64,000 bases of DNA from Streptococcus suis YS161 (GTDB taxonomy: Bacteria; Bacillota; Bacilli; Lactobacillales; Streptococcaceae): the NCBI RefSeq assembly GCF_002760245.1, contig NZ_ASCA01000043.1, forward strand, positions 1 to 64,000, in the 5' to 3' direction. Of this stretch, positions 16,088-24,575 are shown piece after piece; positions within the stretch are counted from its first letter, which is position 1, and each line of letters opens with the position of its first letter. The translations under genes and the position numbers were made by a program. The notes under the pieces are model-generated. The model did no database searches, was not told where the DNA came from, and was given only the letters and a program-made list of their open reading frames with translations.

Positions 16088-16357
16088 ATGGCAATCTCAA
16101 AAGAGAAAAAAAATGAAATCATGGCACAATATGCTCGTCATGAAGGCGACACAGGTTCAGTTGAAGTACAAGTAGCAGTACTTACTTGGGAAATCAACCA
16201 CCTTAACGACCACATCAAACAACACAAAAAAGACCACGCAACTTACCGTGGTTTGATGAAAAAAATCGGTCGCCGTCGTAACTTGTTGGCATACCTACGC
16301 CGCACAGACGTAAACCGTTACCGTGAATTGATTCACTCACTCGGACTCCGTCGTTAA
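16088..16357 (+). CDS. rpsO: 30S ribosomal protein S15
   Basis: The 89-aa product has the full S15 signature, including [20 protein letters not shown] and the C-terminal [13 protein letters not shown]15 binds the central domain of 16S rRNA early in small-subunit assembly. ATG 16088 follows AAAGGAGAACAT; a longer frame upstream has no support. In relatives rpsO usually lies close to pnp. Here about 5.9 kb holding the Rgg/circular bacteriocin genes separates them. Confidence 0.96.
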   Translation: MAISKEKKNEIMAQYARHEGDTGSVEVQVAVLTWEINHLNDHIKQHKKDHATYRGLMKKIGRRRNLLAYLRRTDVNRYRELIHSLGLRR

Positions 16358-16370
16358 GATAGGATACAAA

Positions 16371-16427
16371 AGCCGTCAAAAACGGCTGAAAAATAGGAAA
16401 GGCTTCTCATATGGAGGAGTCTTTTTA
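16371..16427 (+). terminator. Two hairpins after rpsO
   Basis: AGCCGT-CAAAA-ACGGCT (16371-16387) has no T-run. AGGCTTCTC with GAGGAGTCT (about 16400-16421, two G-U pairs) is followed by TTTTT and is the likely terminator. Confidence 0.65.
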
Positions 16428-16890
16428 TGTGCGAATGTCTTAATCAATTGTGACGAGGGAATCTCGAAATCATTCTATTCTTACTTTCCTACGGAACTAT
16501 TATCACCCCAAATACAAGAAGTTCTTCGCGTTTGCGGAGAGTTTTTGTTTATCTCTTTTATTCATCCAAAGCTCAAGTGCTTCGATTAAGCAACTTTGCC
16601 CCCAAAAAGGAGAAGTTTTCCCGTTCCAAGGCGGTCTGTTCTATGTGAGATTGATTTTGTTGTGATAATCTCAAGTTTAACTGCACCTTGCTGTATTGTT
16701 TGGAAACCATTACTCGCTTAAAATTCGGGGTTAACTAGTTTTCTAGGGACTGTGATACAGTTGTAAAAATATATTTCTAATCAAGTTGTGATTTGTTTTT
16801 CAAAGTACATGAAATGATGTTGTTATTCGCGGAAAATTAGTAGAAGTGGTATAATTTTAGTACTGTTAAACTGGGTAGAAGGAGATAAGA
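16428..16890. other. Gene-free stretch between rpsO and rgg
   Basis: Short frames open here (for example 16450-16665) but have no ribosome binding site and weak protein character. The pieces SKAQVLRLSNFAPKKEKF and YYHPKYKKFF fall in different frames and may be debris of a decayed gene. The last 60 bp hold a TATAAT-like -10 near 16850 and the AAGGAG site of the rgg gene. Confidence 0.4.
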
Positions 16891-17760
16891 ATGAATCATT
16901 CAAATTTGATGAGTTTAGGCGAACTCTATAAAGAACTCCGTATTGCTAGGGGGCTCAAGTTAAAAGATGTTGCTAGGGATAATCTATCTGTTTCTCAATT
17001 ATCCAAATTTGAAAATGGCCTCAGTATGCTAGCTGCTGATAAATTGTTGCTGGCAATTTCAGGTATCCATATGAGTTTTGCTGAATTTGGTTATGCTGCA
17101 AATGGTTACAAAACCAGTCATTTTTTAAAATTAGGTAGCAAAGTAGCAGAACTACAAACTGTAGCAGATAGAGATGGATTAAGAGAGTTATTAAGGGATT
17201 ATGAGGGGGAAGAAGTTTACACTCTCTATAATCGATTGAATGAACTGATTATAAAGAGCGCCATTTATTCACTTGACCACAATCTTGAGGTTCAAGAATC
17301 GGAGAAGAAGTTGCTAACAGAGTATCTTTATGACGTTGAAGAATGGACTGAATATGAGTTATACCTATTTGGAAACTGTTTATCCATTTTATCTAATGAA
17401 GATTTAATATTTCTTGGTAAAACATTTGTTGAGAGATATAAAGTTTATCGTACCTTGTCACACCACAGAAAAGCTTCTCATGTTACTTTTTTAAATATTA
17501 TTATGACTCTTTTAGAAAGAAGAGAACTCTATTATGTTCAATTCTTTATTGAAAAATTAGAAAAAACTCTCATATATCAGGATATGTTTGCGATTGTTAG
17601 TTTGAAATTCTTTAAAAAGATATATGCATATTTGGAAGAAAGAAGTAGTGATCGGAGTGATATTGAATCATTTATTGAGATGGTTGAACAACTCGATAAT
17701 CCTCAATTTGCTCAAATCTTACGTCGAACCGTAATAGAAATTTTAGATATACATAAATAG
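16891..17760 (+). CDS. Rgg/MutR family transcriptional regulator
   Basis: The N-terminal XRE-type HTH (about residues 8-65, LGELYKELRIARGLKLKDVA and LSVSQLSKFENG) is followed by a helical repeat domain to residue 289, the standard Rgg/GadR/MutR length. Rgg proteins bind short hydrophobic pheromones or act alone, and often activate the adjacent bacteriocin operon. This gene directly precedes the circular bacteriocin precursor in the same orientation, and that promoter has a good -10 but no -35, as expected of an Rgg-activated promoter. I found no SHP-like peptide ORF nearby. Confidence 0.85.
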   Translation: MNHSNLMSLGELYKELRIARGLKLKDVARDNLSVSQLSKFENGLSMLAADKLLLAISGIHMSFAEFGYAANGYKTSHFLKLGSKVAELQTVADRDGLRELLRDYEGEEVYTLYNRLNELIIKSAIYSLDHNLEVQESEKKLLTEYLYDVEEWTEYELYLFGNCLSILSNEDLIFLGKTFVERYKVYRTLSHHRKASHVTFLNIIMTLLERRELYYVQFFIEKLEKTLIYQDMFAIVSLKFFKKIYAYLEERSSDRSDIESFIEMVEQLDNPQFAQILRRTVIEILDIHK

Positions 17761-17790
17761 GCAAGTCCAGGTTTGGACTTGCCTATTTTT
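17759..17790 (+). terminator. Terminator of rgg
   Basis: A perfect 11-bp stem, AGGCAAGTCCA-GGTT-TGGACTTGCCT, then ATTTTT. The stem starts within the stop codon of rgg, separating it from the bacteriocin operon. Confidence 0.92.
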
Positions 17791-17954
17791 AAGGCCAAAA
17801 CCACCAAATGATTAGAGGGGGTGTAAAAAAGCGTGTAAATTTTTGCATCATCTAGCTCTCCTTAATATTGATATGATTATTATATAAGGAAAAGGCCTTA
17901 AAAAGAGAAATTCGCAAATATGAAAAAAGGAACCAATGTTTTTTCGAATTTGAG

Positions 17955-17969
17955 AATTTTCAGAAAAAA
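17955..17969. promoter_or_regulatory. CodY-box-like site before bacteriocin operon
   Basis: AATTTTCAGAAAAAA matches 13 of 15 positions of the CodY consensus AATTTTCWGAAAATT and lies about 15 nt upstream of the -10 element, overlapping where RNA polymerase would bind. It suggests repression in rich medium. Confidence 0.45.
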
Positions 17970-17983
17970 ATAATCTACAATGT

Positions 17984-17989
17984 TATACT
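17984..17989 (+). promoter_or_regulatory. -10 element of circular bacteriocin operon
   Basis: TATACT with no recognisable -35 at the proper distance, consistent with activator dependence (candidate: the upstream Rgg). The leader to the precursor ATG is about 105 nt. Confidence 0.45.
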
Positions 17990-18098
17990 ATTTATATCGA
18001 TAGCTTAGCTAACTATTGATAAAGAATACAGATAATTGTTCCTTATACTAGTTTAGAAACGGATTATCTGAATACCAACAAATATAGGAGGAAAGCAT

Positions 18099-18326
18099 AT
18101 GTTTTTTCTGATTGAAGTAGCAGCTGCATTGGGTGTGCCAAGCGCGGTAGCCTCAACTGTTGTAAATGTTATCTTAGGTGCTGGAACTGCGGTGACTATT
18201 TTGGGGATTATTTCTTCGATTGCTTCAGGCGGAGCAACGACACTATTGACTGTTGGATGGGCTGGTTTCAAAGCAACTGTTCAACGTTTGGCAAAACAAA
18301 GTATGGCACGTGCCATCGCTTACTAA
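18099..18326 (+). CDS. Circular bacteriocin precursor, circularin A-like
   Basis: The 75-aa product matches, from memory, the circularin A precursor closely, including LGIISSIASGG, VGWAGFKATVQ and the identical end LAKQSMARAIAY; it also fits enterocin AS-48 (the IPAAVAGTVLNV-like segment). By that alignment the leader is MFFLIE and the mature part is V7-Y75, 69 residues, equal to circularin A. It would be joined Val to Tyr head-to-tail into a saposin-like bundle of hydrophobic helices that permeabilises Gram-positive membranes. GGAGG precedes the ATG at optimal distance. The following five genes match the cirBCDE order. The substitutions in the N-terminal half make it a variant rather than a copy. 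Confidence 0.9.
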   Translation: MFFLIEVAAALGVPSAVASTVVNVILGAGTAVTILGIISSIASGGATTLLTVGWAGFKATVQRLAKQSMARAIAY

Positions 18327-18400
18327 TCAATAAACAGACCGTAGGACTTAGATTGTTAATGAATAAAGAGATGGATATTTCTAAAATTAGAGAGGCAACC

Positions 18401-20050
18401 ATGGTTAATTATTTATATTTAGTTTATAAGATGAAACTGAAGAGTAAGATTAGGAGTATTCAAAATTTTTTGAAAATATTTCAACAACTTAATCCAAAAT
18501 TCTTAATTGGGCTACTGCTGATTCATTCAATATTTAAATTTATGTGTTCCATAGTGACAATTCTCGTTTTAGAAGAAACCTTTCAGACATTCAATAATCG
18601 AAATCTAGTCACCTACGTTCTTCTGTTTTTCTTGTATGTTTTTAGTAGAGAAGATGTCGAAAAAACAAATTCATTTCTAAAAAAGATGCAATGGACCTAC
18701 TTGGTATCACCTCTTTCGAAATATAAAGTTTCTTTTTATTTATGGGTGATACCTAGTATTTTAAATATTATTATGAAACTTGATGTCACCTTGCCTTTTA
18801 TATCGTACGTCTTATATACAAACAAGTTTTTTGGATTCTTTTTGATGGTAAGTGTAGTATCCTTTGCTTTGATTCAAAATATCAGTAAATTGTCTGACTA
18901 CTTAACGAGTAATGAAAAGAAAGAGCAGATTCTAATAACCATCATGTATAAGTTGTTAGGGTTGCTGATCTTACTTTATTTCATAAGAAAGGTAGTTGAG
19001 ATTCTATGCTGGTTGGTCGATACTCTTAAAAGTTTGCTTGGCGGAATAGATTACAAGCATATAAATGAGCAATTTGAAGAGAATCTAAAGAATTTCTTTA
19101 CAAGTATGTTTTTGAAATCAGAACCATATTTTAGCCAGTATTTAGTTATAGGTGCACTAATTTTACTTTGTGTAACAGTAGGGTATTGTATGAATATCAA
19201 TAGTAATGTAAATACTTTATATTTCAAAAAAAGTAATAAAGTCAGGGATGAGAAAAAAGGAAAGTACCTAATAGAAAAGTTAAATTTATCTTTTATTCAG
19301 AAAATATATTTTAATCAATTAAAAACAACTGCCAACCTAGTGTTGTTTCTAATAGATAATTCTGAAATTTACCTTGTATATTATGTTATTTATTTAGTTG
19401 GTAAATCTATTTTGAATGATTTTGCGGCATTTTATATGTTAATAGTATTTTTTGTTATATTAAATTCAAATATCATTCACTCTTTTGTAATAAAGGACCA
19501 AGATATCTACAGAAATTATTGTGATATCAATCGAATCACTTATTGGAAACTATCAAATTACACGATAATAAATTTATGTGAAATTAAGGGGAATTTGTTA
19601 TCAAAAGTTGCGATTCCTTTAGTGATTGAACAGATATTGATTTCATATATTGTTTCTCTCTTGATTGCTAAGAGTATTATGTTCATTTTCTGTACCACGA
19701 TAATGCATATCGTCTTTTATTATTTGTCCGGACCTTTGATAAAACTGCATACACGCTTATCAATCTTCATGGTTCCCTATGTATTTTCTAAGTATTATAA
19801 AACGATTAAGTACGCAGGTACAAGTGAGTTTGAGTTTTTTATATATGATAAAATATATAATTTTTATAAATTACCGATTGTACTCTTGGCTCTTCTGCCA
19901 TTAACGTTTCAATTGTTTTTTGATATTTTCAATCTGTTCACTATGGTAGTGCTGGGACTTTGTTTTGTCCTATATTATAATTATATTGTCAAAGAATCAC
20001 ATTTATTTATGGACAAAGGAAAAGTAGAATATGAGAAAATTTGTATTTAA
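18401..20050 (+). CDS. Circular bacteriocin maturation/transport membrane protein (CirB/As-48B-like)
   Basis: This is a large integral membrane protein of 549 aa with at least ten hydrophobic stretches and no enzymatic motif. In the circularin A and AS-48 clusters the gene after the precursor encodes a membrane protein of similar size (CirB, As-48B) needed for production, perhaps for circularisation or export. ATG 18401 follows AGAGG by 5 nt; in-frame ATGs at 18359 and 18371 lack a ribosome binding site, although they are possible. The stop overlaps the start of the next gene by 20 nt, indicating coupling. Function is inferred from gene order. Confidence 0.75.
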   Translation: MVNYLYLVYKMKLKSKIRSIQNFLKIFQQLNPKFLIGLLLIHSIFKFMCSIVTILVLEETFQTFNNRNLVTYVLLFFLYVFSREDVEKTNSFLKKMQWTYLVSPLSKYKVSFYLWVIPSILNIIMKLDVTLPFISYVLYTNKFFGFFLMVSVVSFALIQNISKLSDYLTSNEKKEQILITIMYKLLGLLILLYFIRKVVEILCWLVDTLKSLLGGIDYKHINEQFEENLKNFFTSMFLKSEPYFSQYLVIGALILLCVTVGYCMNINSNVNTLYFKKSNKVRDEKKGKYLIEKLNLSFIQKIYFNQLKTTANLVLFLIDNSEIYLVYYVIYLVGKSILNDFAAFYMLIVFFVILNSNIIHSFVIKDQDIYRNYCDINRITYWKLSNYTIINLCEIKGNLLSKVAIPLVIEQILISYIVSLLIAKSIMFIFCTTIMHIVFYYLSGPLIKLHTRLSIFMVPYVFSKYYKTIKYAGTSEFEFFIYDKIYNFYKLPIVLLALLPLTFQLFFDIFNLFTMVVLGLCFVLYYNYIVKESHLFMDKGKVEYEKICI

Positions 20051-20542
20051 CTTAAATAGTACTGCTGAATATTTTAAGAAAAAGCTGCTCTTGAATACAC
20101 TGGTTTTTATTGTTTCGATAGTGGTTGGTATGATTTTTTTCATAAAGAAAAGATAGTAATTAATCCAACTTCTCAAGATTTCAGTTCCTTACTAGTGAAT
20201 AATACTATCGTTTGTTTGTTGATAATTGTAATGGGGGTATTATCCTTTGGTTTTCTTGGCAATTTTGTACTTATTGCAAATTCTGTAGTTTTAGGAAGAA
20301 TCATCATTGGTGTTTTTAATCTATATGGAATAGTCCCTTTATTACATTATATTGCTCCGCATTTTATCTTTGAAATTTCTGCGTTATTGATTGCTACAGC
20401 AATATCGCAAGAAACGATTAAGTTTTTTTATAACTTTAGGCATCAGGATATAAAAATCATAAGAATAAAGTACAATTTAATTGCATCTATAACCATGTTT
20501 ATTTTGTTAGTGATAGCTGCATTGATTGAATCCAATTTATAA
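20031..20542 (+). pseudogene. DUF95/SpoIIM-family protein (CirC/As-48C-like), frameshifted at a T7 tract
   Basis: Frame one runs from ATG 20031 (MRKFVFNLNSTAEYFKK, then the hydrophobic TLVFIVSIVVGMIFF) to TAG at 20154-20156. Adding one T to the run of seven T at 20134-20140 joins it to the second frame, open to TAA 20540. That frame carries the SpoIIM/DUF95 core LGRIIIGVFNLYGIVPLL and APHFIFEISALLIA. The restored product is about 170 aa, the usual size of CirC/As-48C. These proteins are needed for circular bacteriocin production and immunity. The shift may be real inactivation, phase variation, productive slippage, or a sequencing error. An internal GTG at 20195 could start a 115-aa partial protein but has no ribosome binding site. 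Confidence 0.8.
20134..20140 (+). repeat. Homopolymer T7 causing the DUF95 frameshift
   Basis: Seven consecutive T between GA and CATAAAG. Eight T would restore one continuous DUF95 frame; seven leads to a stop 14 nt later. Confidence 0.85.
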
Positions 20543-20554
20543 GTGAGGTCAACC

Positions 20555-21172
20555 ATGTTAACGATTAAGGCTTTAAACTTTAGTTATTCCAACGAGAGAA
20601 AGATTTTTAGTGATTTTTTCTTATCTATCGATAGGGGAGAATTTGTCTGTTTAGAAGGAGGCAATGGTGCAGGGAAAACAACCTTGCTTAATATAATTTC
20701 CGGCCTGAATTATTCTCCTGATATGGAGCTCCAGTTTCTTGGGGAAAATGTAACACAAGAGGAATTGAAAAAAGCAATCGTATATGTCCCAACCAAACCA
20801 GAATTCTATGAAGAATTAAATGTAGATGACTACATCCAATTAGTTTCTATTCTTTGGAAACTGGAAAAAGGTTTTAACGAAAAAGTTTATGAAAATTTGA
20901 AAAGCATCGGTTTGGAAATAAATGAGCAACAGGCAATAGGAGATTTTTCCCTCGGTATGCAATACAAATTATATCTATCAGTATTTTTGGCAATACCAAG
21001 GAAAATCCTATTGTTGGATGAACCTTTTAATGCTTTAGATATTAAAAGTAGAAAGATTGCTATTCAAATGGTCAAAGATTATGTAGAGTGCAACAATGGC
21101 CTCTGTATTTTTTCAAGTCATGTCAATGAAACAATTAGTCAGCTAAAAACTCGGATAATCTCATTAAATTAA
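20555..21172 (+). CDS. ABC ATPase of circular bacteriocin cluster (CirD/As-48D-like)
   Basis: A 205-aa nucleotide-binding domain: Walker A GGNGAGKTT (about 35-43), a signature in the unusual form FSLGMQYK (about 131), Walker B ILLLDEPFNALD (about 150) and switch SSHVNE. ATG 20555 follows GTGAGG and starts 12 nt after the DUF95 stop. In AS-48 and circularin clusters the small ATPase works with the membrane proteins in secretion and in self-protection. No dedicated permease follows, so the partner is likely the large membrane protein or the DUF95 protein. Confidence 0.88.
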   Translation: MLTIKALNFSYSNERKIFSDFFLSIDRGEFVCLEGGNGAGKTTLLNIISGLNYSPDMELQFLGENVTQEELKKAIVYVPTKPEFYEELNVDDYIQLVSILWKLEKGFNEKVYENLKSIGLEINEQQAIGDFSLGMQYKLYLSVFLAIPRKILLLDEPFNALDIKSRKIAIQMVKDYVECNNGLCIFSSHVNETISQLKTRIISLN

Positions 21173-21185
21173 GGAAGTGAAGCGT

Positions 21186-21371
21186 ATGCCAAAGAAAAAT
21201 AAACAGTTAATAATCGGTTTGATACTTGTTCTTGTTTATGTAGGTGTATTTTATTTATTCCGAAATAATAGGGCTATTCTTGTCTTAAGTGCCGTTGCAA
21301 TTCCGGCTATTTCAGCTGTTTCGGCTGTCATATTGTCGCGGGGATCTCAACGAGACAACATGGATAAATAA
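21186..21371 (+). CDS. Circular bacteriocin immunity protein (CirE/As-48D1-like)
   Basis: A 61-aa cationic, hydrophobic protein: a basic start (MPKKNKQ), helix one (LIIGLILVLVYVGVFYLF), a short arginine-containing loop, helix two (AILVLSAVAIPAISAVSAVI) and a charged tail. Size, charge and position after the ATPase match the immunity proteins CirE and As-48D1, which insert in the membrane and protect the producer. ATG 21186 is preferred; a GTG at 21177 gives three more residues. It is last in the operon. Confidence 0.75.
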   Translation: MPKKNKQLIIGLILVLVYVGVFYLFRNNRAILVLSAVAIPAISAVSAVILSRGSQRDNMDK

Positions 21372-21444
21372 AAAGCAGGCATTCTTGGTCCTCATTAGGT
21401 AACCATATTGTCCCCAAAATTAAATAAGGGGTACTCATTGCTGA

Positions 21445-21483
21445 AAGAAGCTAAAAGGCTACGATTTGGTAAGCCTTTTTATT
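21445..21483 (+). terminator. Terminator of circular bacteriocin operon
   Basis: AAAGGCT near 21453 pairs with AAGCCTTT near 21470, with an A/T loop, followed by TTTTA. Confidence 0.6.
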
Positions 21484-21589
21484 AGGTAGTATAATTATAA
21501 TCGGTATTTATTTACTGTGCGCTAGACACTCAGCAAAATACGAACTTCTAAGCAAGTGTCACGTTAATGTACTACTTGGAGGTTATTAT

Positions 21590-21850
21590 TTTACAAAATT
21601 TCAGTCTACTGTCGAGGTATGTACTTGTCACTGCTAGGTTCAATACAGATATCCTCCTAAGCAATGCCATTAGCAAGGATGGTTTTTGAGAGGAAATATT
21701 TTAATCTGATGCCGGAATCAGAGCACGGACAATTCCCAATTTCTTGGCCTTCAGTAAAGTCAGTTCGAGCTATTCAGCTACATAACCTTTGGGCCGTTCT
21801 TTGGAGGGATAGAGTAGCCAATGTGACCAACATAATTTTGAAATGCTCGT
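21590..21850 (-). pseudogene. Decayed GNAT acetyltransferase
   Basis: Read on the minus strand in shifting frames, the sequence gives YVGHIGYSIPP, then RPKGYVAE-stop-LELTLLKA, then KKLGIVRALIPASD-stop-NISSQK. This is the acetyl-CoA-binding core of GNAT enzymes (GHIGYSIRP, RxKGYA, LGI..V). At least two in-frame stops and two frameshifts are present, so the gene is dead. It predates or accompanied the arrival of the bacteriocin cluster next to pnp. Confidence 0.75.
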
Positions 21851-22303
21851 GATTAAGATTTATATTGGATATTGCAAATACTGAGTCGCTCTGGAGGTAT
21901 TTTAAAAATACAAGGTAAGTGTTCTGAATGATTTGTGTCACACGACGACTTTACATTGATATGTTGTAGCTATTCATCGATATTTTCAAATTACTGCAGG
22001 TTACCTCCACCATGAAGATGTTCTTTATCGAAAGTTCCTTTGACAAGGTAGAATTAGAATTCCCCACTTTAAGATAGGGATTGCTAGACGACAAGTTTCC
22101 ATTTCCTACCTCCAACTATTTTGAATAGTTTATCATGAGTATGTTTTCTTGTCAAAAATAGTTTCAGGCCTTTATTTCTACCTAAAATATGATAAAATAA
22201 GAAGTATGCGTGGTTTTGTGCAAAAGAGAGTGAAACAAGCTTGTTTGATTGTCTTTTGTAGAAAACACGCAAGAAAAATTTCAGAAAAAATAGGAGATAA
22301 TTC
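21851..22303. other. Region upstream of pnp
   Basis: No intact gene is seen. The final 120 bp contain AT-rich -10 candidates (near 22190, ATGATAAAATAAG) and an unstructured leader ending in the TAGGAGAT ribosome binding site of pnp. I saw no riboswitch. Confidence 0.4.
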
Positions 22304-24523
22304 ATGTCAAAACAAGTATTTGAAACGGTTTTTGCTGGCAAGAAATTGGTCGTTGAAACTGGCCAGGTTGCCAAACAAGCCAACGGTGCGGTTGTCGTTC
22401 GCTACGGCGACTCCACAGTCTTGACTGCGGCGGTTATGTCCAAAAAAATGGCGACGGGAGACTTCTTCCCCCTCCAAGTCAACTATGAAGAAAAAATGTA
22501 CGCTGCTGGGAAATTCCCAGGTGGCTGGATGAAGCGTGAAGGTCGTCCGTCAACTGATGCAACTTTGACAGCTCGTTTGATTGACCGTCCTATTCGTCCA
22601 ATGTTTGCGGAAGGCTTCCGAAATGAAGTCCAAGTCATCAACACAGTGCTTTCTTACGATCCAGATGCTTCTGCTCCAATGGCAGCCATGTTTGGTTCTT
22701 CATTGGCATTGGCAATCTCAGATATTCCATTCAACGGCCCAATCGCAGGTGTCCAGGTCGGCTATGTCAACGGTGAACTCATCATCAATCCTGACAAGGC
22801 TCAGATGGAAGAGTCCCTCCTTGACTTGACAGTGGCTGGTAACAAGGACGCCATCAACATGGTTGAGTCTGGTGCCAAAGAATTGTCAGAAGACATCATG
22901 TTGGAAGCCCTCTTGAAAGGTCATGCGGCTATTCAAGAACTCTTGGATTTTCAAAATCAAATCGTGGCAGCAGTCGGCAAGGAAAAAGCAGATGTGGAGC
23001 TTCTTCAAGTGGACCCAGAATTGCAGGCTGAGATTGTCGCAGCTTACAATGACGATTTGAAAAAAGCGGTGCAGGTTGAAGAAAAATTGGCTCGTGAAGA
23101 TGCGACCAATGCGGTTCGTGAAACCGTCATCGCAGCCTACGAAGAAAAATACGCTGAACACGAAGAATTTGACCGCATCATGCGTGATGTCCATGAAATC
23201 TTGGAACTCATGGAGCACGCAGAAGTTCGTCGTTTGATTACAGAAGACAAGGTCCGCCCAGATGGACGCCGTGTGGATGAGATTCGTCCCTTGGATGCAG
23301 AAGTAGATTTCTTGCCAAATGTTCACGGTTCAGGTCTTTTCACTCGTGGTCAAACGCAAGCTCTTTCTGTCTTGACCTTGGCTCCAATGGGTGAAACTCA
23401 AATCATCGACGGTTTGGATGATGAGTACAAGAAACGTTTCTTGCACCACTATAACTTCCCACAATACTCAGTGGGATCAACAGGTCGTTACGGAGCACCT
23501 GGTCGTCGTGAGATTGGTCACGGAGCCCTTGGTGAGCGTGCTCTTGAGCAAGTTCTGCCTAGCTTGGAAGACTTCCCTTACGCAATCCGCTTGGTGGCAG
23601 AAGTCTTGGAGTCAAACGGTTCTTCATCACAGGCTTCTATCACAGCTGGTACCCTCGCCCTTATGGCAGGTGGTGTGCCAATCAAGGCACCAGTTGCAGG
23701 GATTGCCATGGGTCTGATTTCAGACGGCACCAACTACACCGTCTTGACCGATATTCAAGGTCTTGAGGACCACTTCGGTGACATGGACTTCAAGGTGGCT
23801 GGTACCCGTGACGGTATCACAGCCCTTCAAATGGACATCAAGATTGACGGTATCACACCGCAAATCTTGGAAGAAGCCTTGGCACAGGCTAAGAAAGCTC
23901 GCTTTGAAATCCTTGATGTGATTGAAGCAACTATCCCAGAAGTTCGTCCTGGCTTGGCACCAACTGCACCGAAGATTGACACTATCAAGATTGATGTGGA
24001 TAAGATCAAGATTGTCATCGGTAAGGGTGGCGAAACCATCGATAAGATTATTGCAGAAACTGGCGTGAAAATTGATATTGACGAAGACGGTCTTGTGGCA
24101 ATCTTCTCACCAGATCGCGATGCGATTGAACGAACCAAGGAAATCATTGCAGGTCTTGTTCGTGAAGCAAAAGTGGACGAAGTCTTCCAAGCAAAAGTGG
24201 TTCGTTTGGAGAAATTCGGTGCCTTTGTCAACCTCTTTGACAAGACAGATGCTCTGGTCCACGTTTCTGAAATGGCTTGGACTCGTGTCAATAAACCAGA
24301 AGACCTAGTTGAAATCGGCGATATTGTTGATGTCAAAGTTATCAAGATTGATGATAAAGGGCGTATTGACGCTTCTATGAAGGCTCTTCTTCCAAAACCA
24401 GAAGGCTATGTAGAGCCAGAAAAACGCGAGCGTTCCGACAGACCACGCCGTCATAAAGACAACAAAGAGAAAAAAGACAACAACTTTGGCGAATTCAAAT
24501 TCCACAAGGTTGAAAAGAAATAA
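22304..24523 (+). CDS. pnp: Polyribonucleotide nucleotidyltransferase (PNPase)
   Basis: A full-length 739-aa PNPase: two RNase PH domains (about 1-225 and 310-545) with the phosphate-binding GxRxGA region ([23 protein letters not shown]), then KH (about 553-615, [12 protein letters not shown]) and S1 (about 620-690, [20 protein letters not shown]) domains and a basic tail. It degrades RNA 3' to 5' by phosphorolysis in the degradosome and in rRNA/sRNA turnover. ATG 22304 follows TAGGAGATAA. Codon use is of the highly expressed chromosomal type, unlike the AT-rich accessory genes before it. Confidence 0.97.
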   Translation: MSKQVFETVFAGKKLVVETGQVAKQANGAVVVRYGDSTVLTAAVMSKKMATGDFFPLQVNYEEKMYAAGKFPGGWMKREGRPSTDATLTARLIDRPIRPMFAEGFRNEVQVINTVLSYDPDASAPMAAMFGSSLALAISDIPFNGPIAGVQVGYVNGELIINPDKAQMEESLLDLTVAGNKDAINMVESGAKELSEDIMLEALLKGHAAIQELLDFQNQIVAAVGKEKADVELLQVDPELQAEIVAAYNDDLKKAVQVEEKLAREDATNAVRETVIAAYEEKYAEHEEFDRIMRDVHEILELMEHAEVRRLITEDKVRPDGRRVDEIRPLDAEVDFLPNVHGSGLFTRGQTQALSVLTLAPMGETQIIDGLDDEYKKRFLHHYNFPQYSVGSTGRYGAPGRREIGHGALGERALEQVLPSLEDFPYAIRLVAEVLESNGSSSQASITAGTLALMAGGVPIKAPVAGIAMGLISDGTNYTVLTDIQGLEDHFGDMDFKVAGTRDGITALQMDIKIDGITPQILEEALAQAKKARFEILDVIEATIPEVRPGLAPTAPKIDTIKIDVDKIKIVIGKGGETIDKIIAETGVKIDIDEDGLVAIFSPDRDAIERTKEIIAGLVREAKVDEVFQAKVVRLEKFGAFVNLFDKTDALVHVSEMAWTRVNKPEDLVEIGDIVDVKVIKIDDKGRIDASMKALLPKPEGYVEPEKRERSDRPRRHKDNKEKKDNNFGEFKFHKVEKK

Positions 24524-24529
24524 GCTGAG

Positions 24530-24562
24530 TAGACAAGTTCGGTAGCGGGCTTGTCTTTCGCT
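24530..24562 (+). terminator. Weak terminator or processing hairpin between pnp and cysE
   Basis: AGACAAG (24532-24538) pairs with CTTGTCT (24550-24556), followed only by TTCGC. Partial read-through into cysE is likely. Confidence 0.45.
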
Positions 24563-24575
24563 AGAAGGAGTGACT

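Noticed and set aside
16450-16665. 71-codon frame after rpsO
   Set aside because: No ribosome binding site, low protein character, crosses a probable terminator region; treated as debris.
17920-17973. 17-codon ORF (MKKGTNVFSNLRIFRKK) as an SHP pheromone for Rgg
   Set aside because: It is basic rather than hydrophobic, lacks a good ribosome binding site and overlaps the CodY-like box; SHP peptides are hydrophobic.
18257-18400. Extension of the large bacteriocin membrane protein to an upstream in-frame ATG at 18257
   Set aside because: It would overlap the bacteriocin precursor in another frame and has no ribosome binding site; ATG 18401 has AGAGG.
22886-24345. Open frames on the minus strand across pnp
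   Set aside because: Shadows of the pnp frame; no ribosome binding sites or domains.
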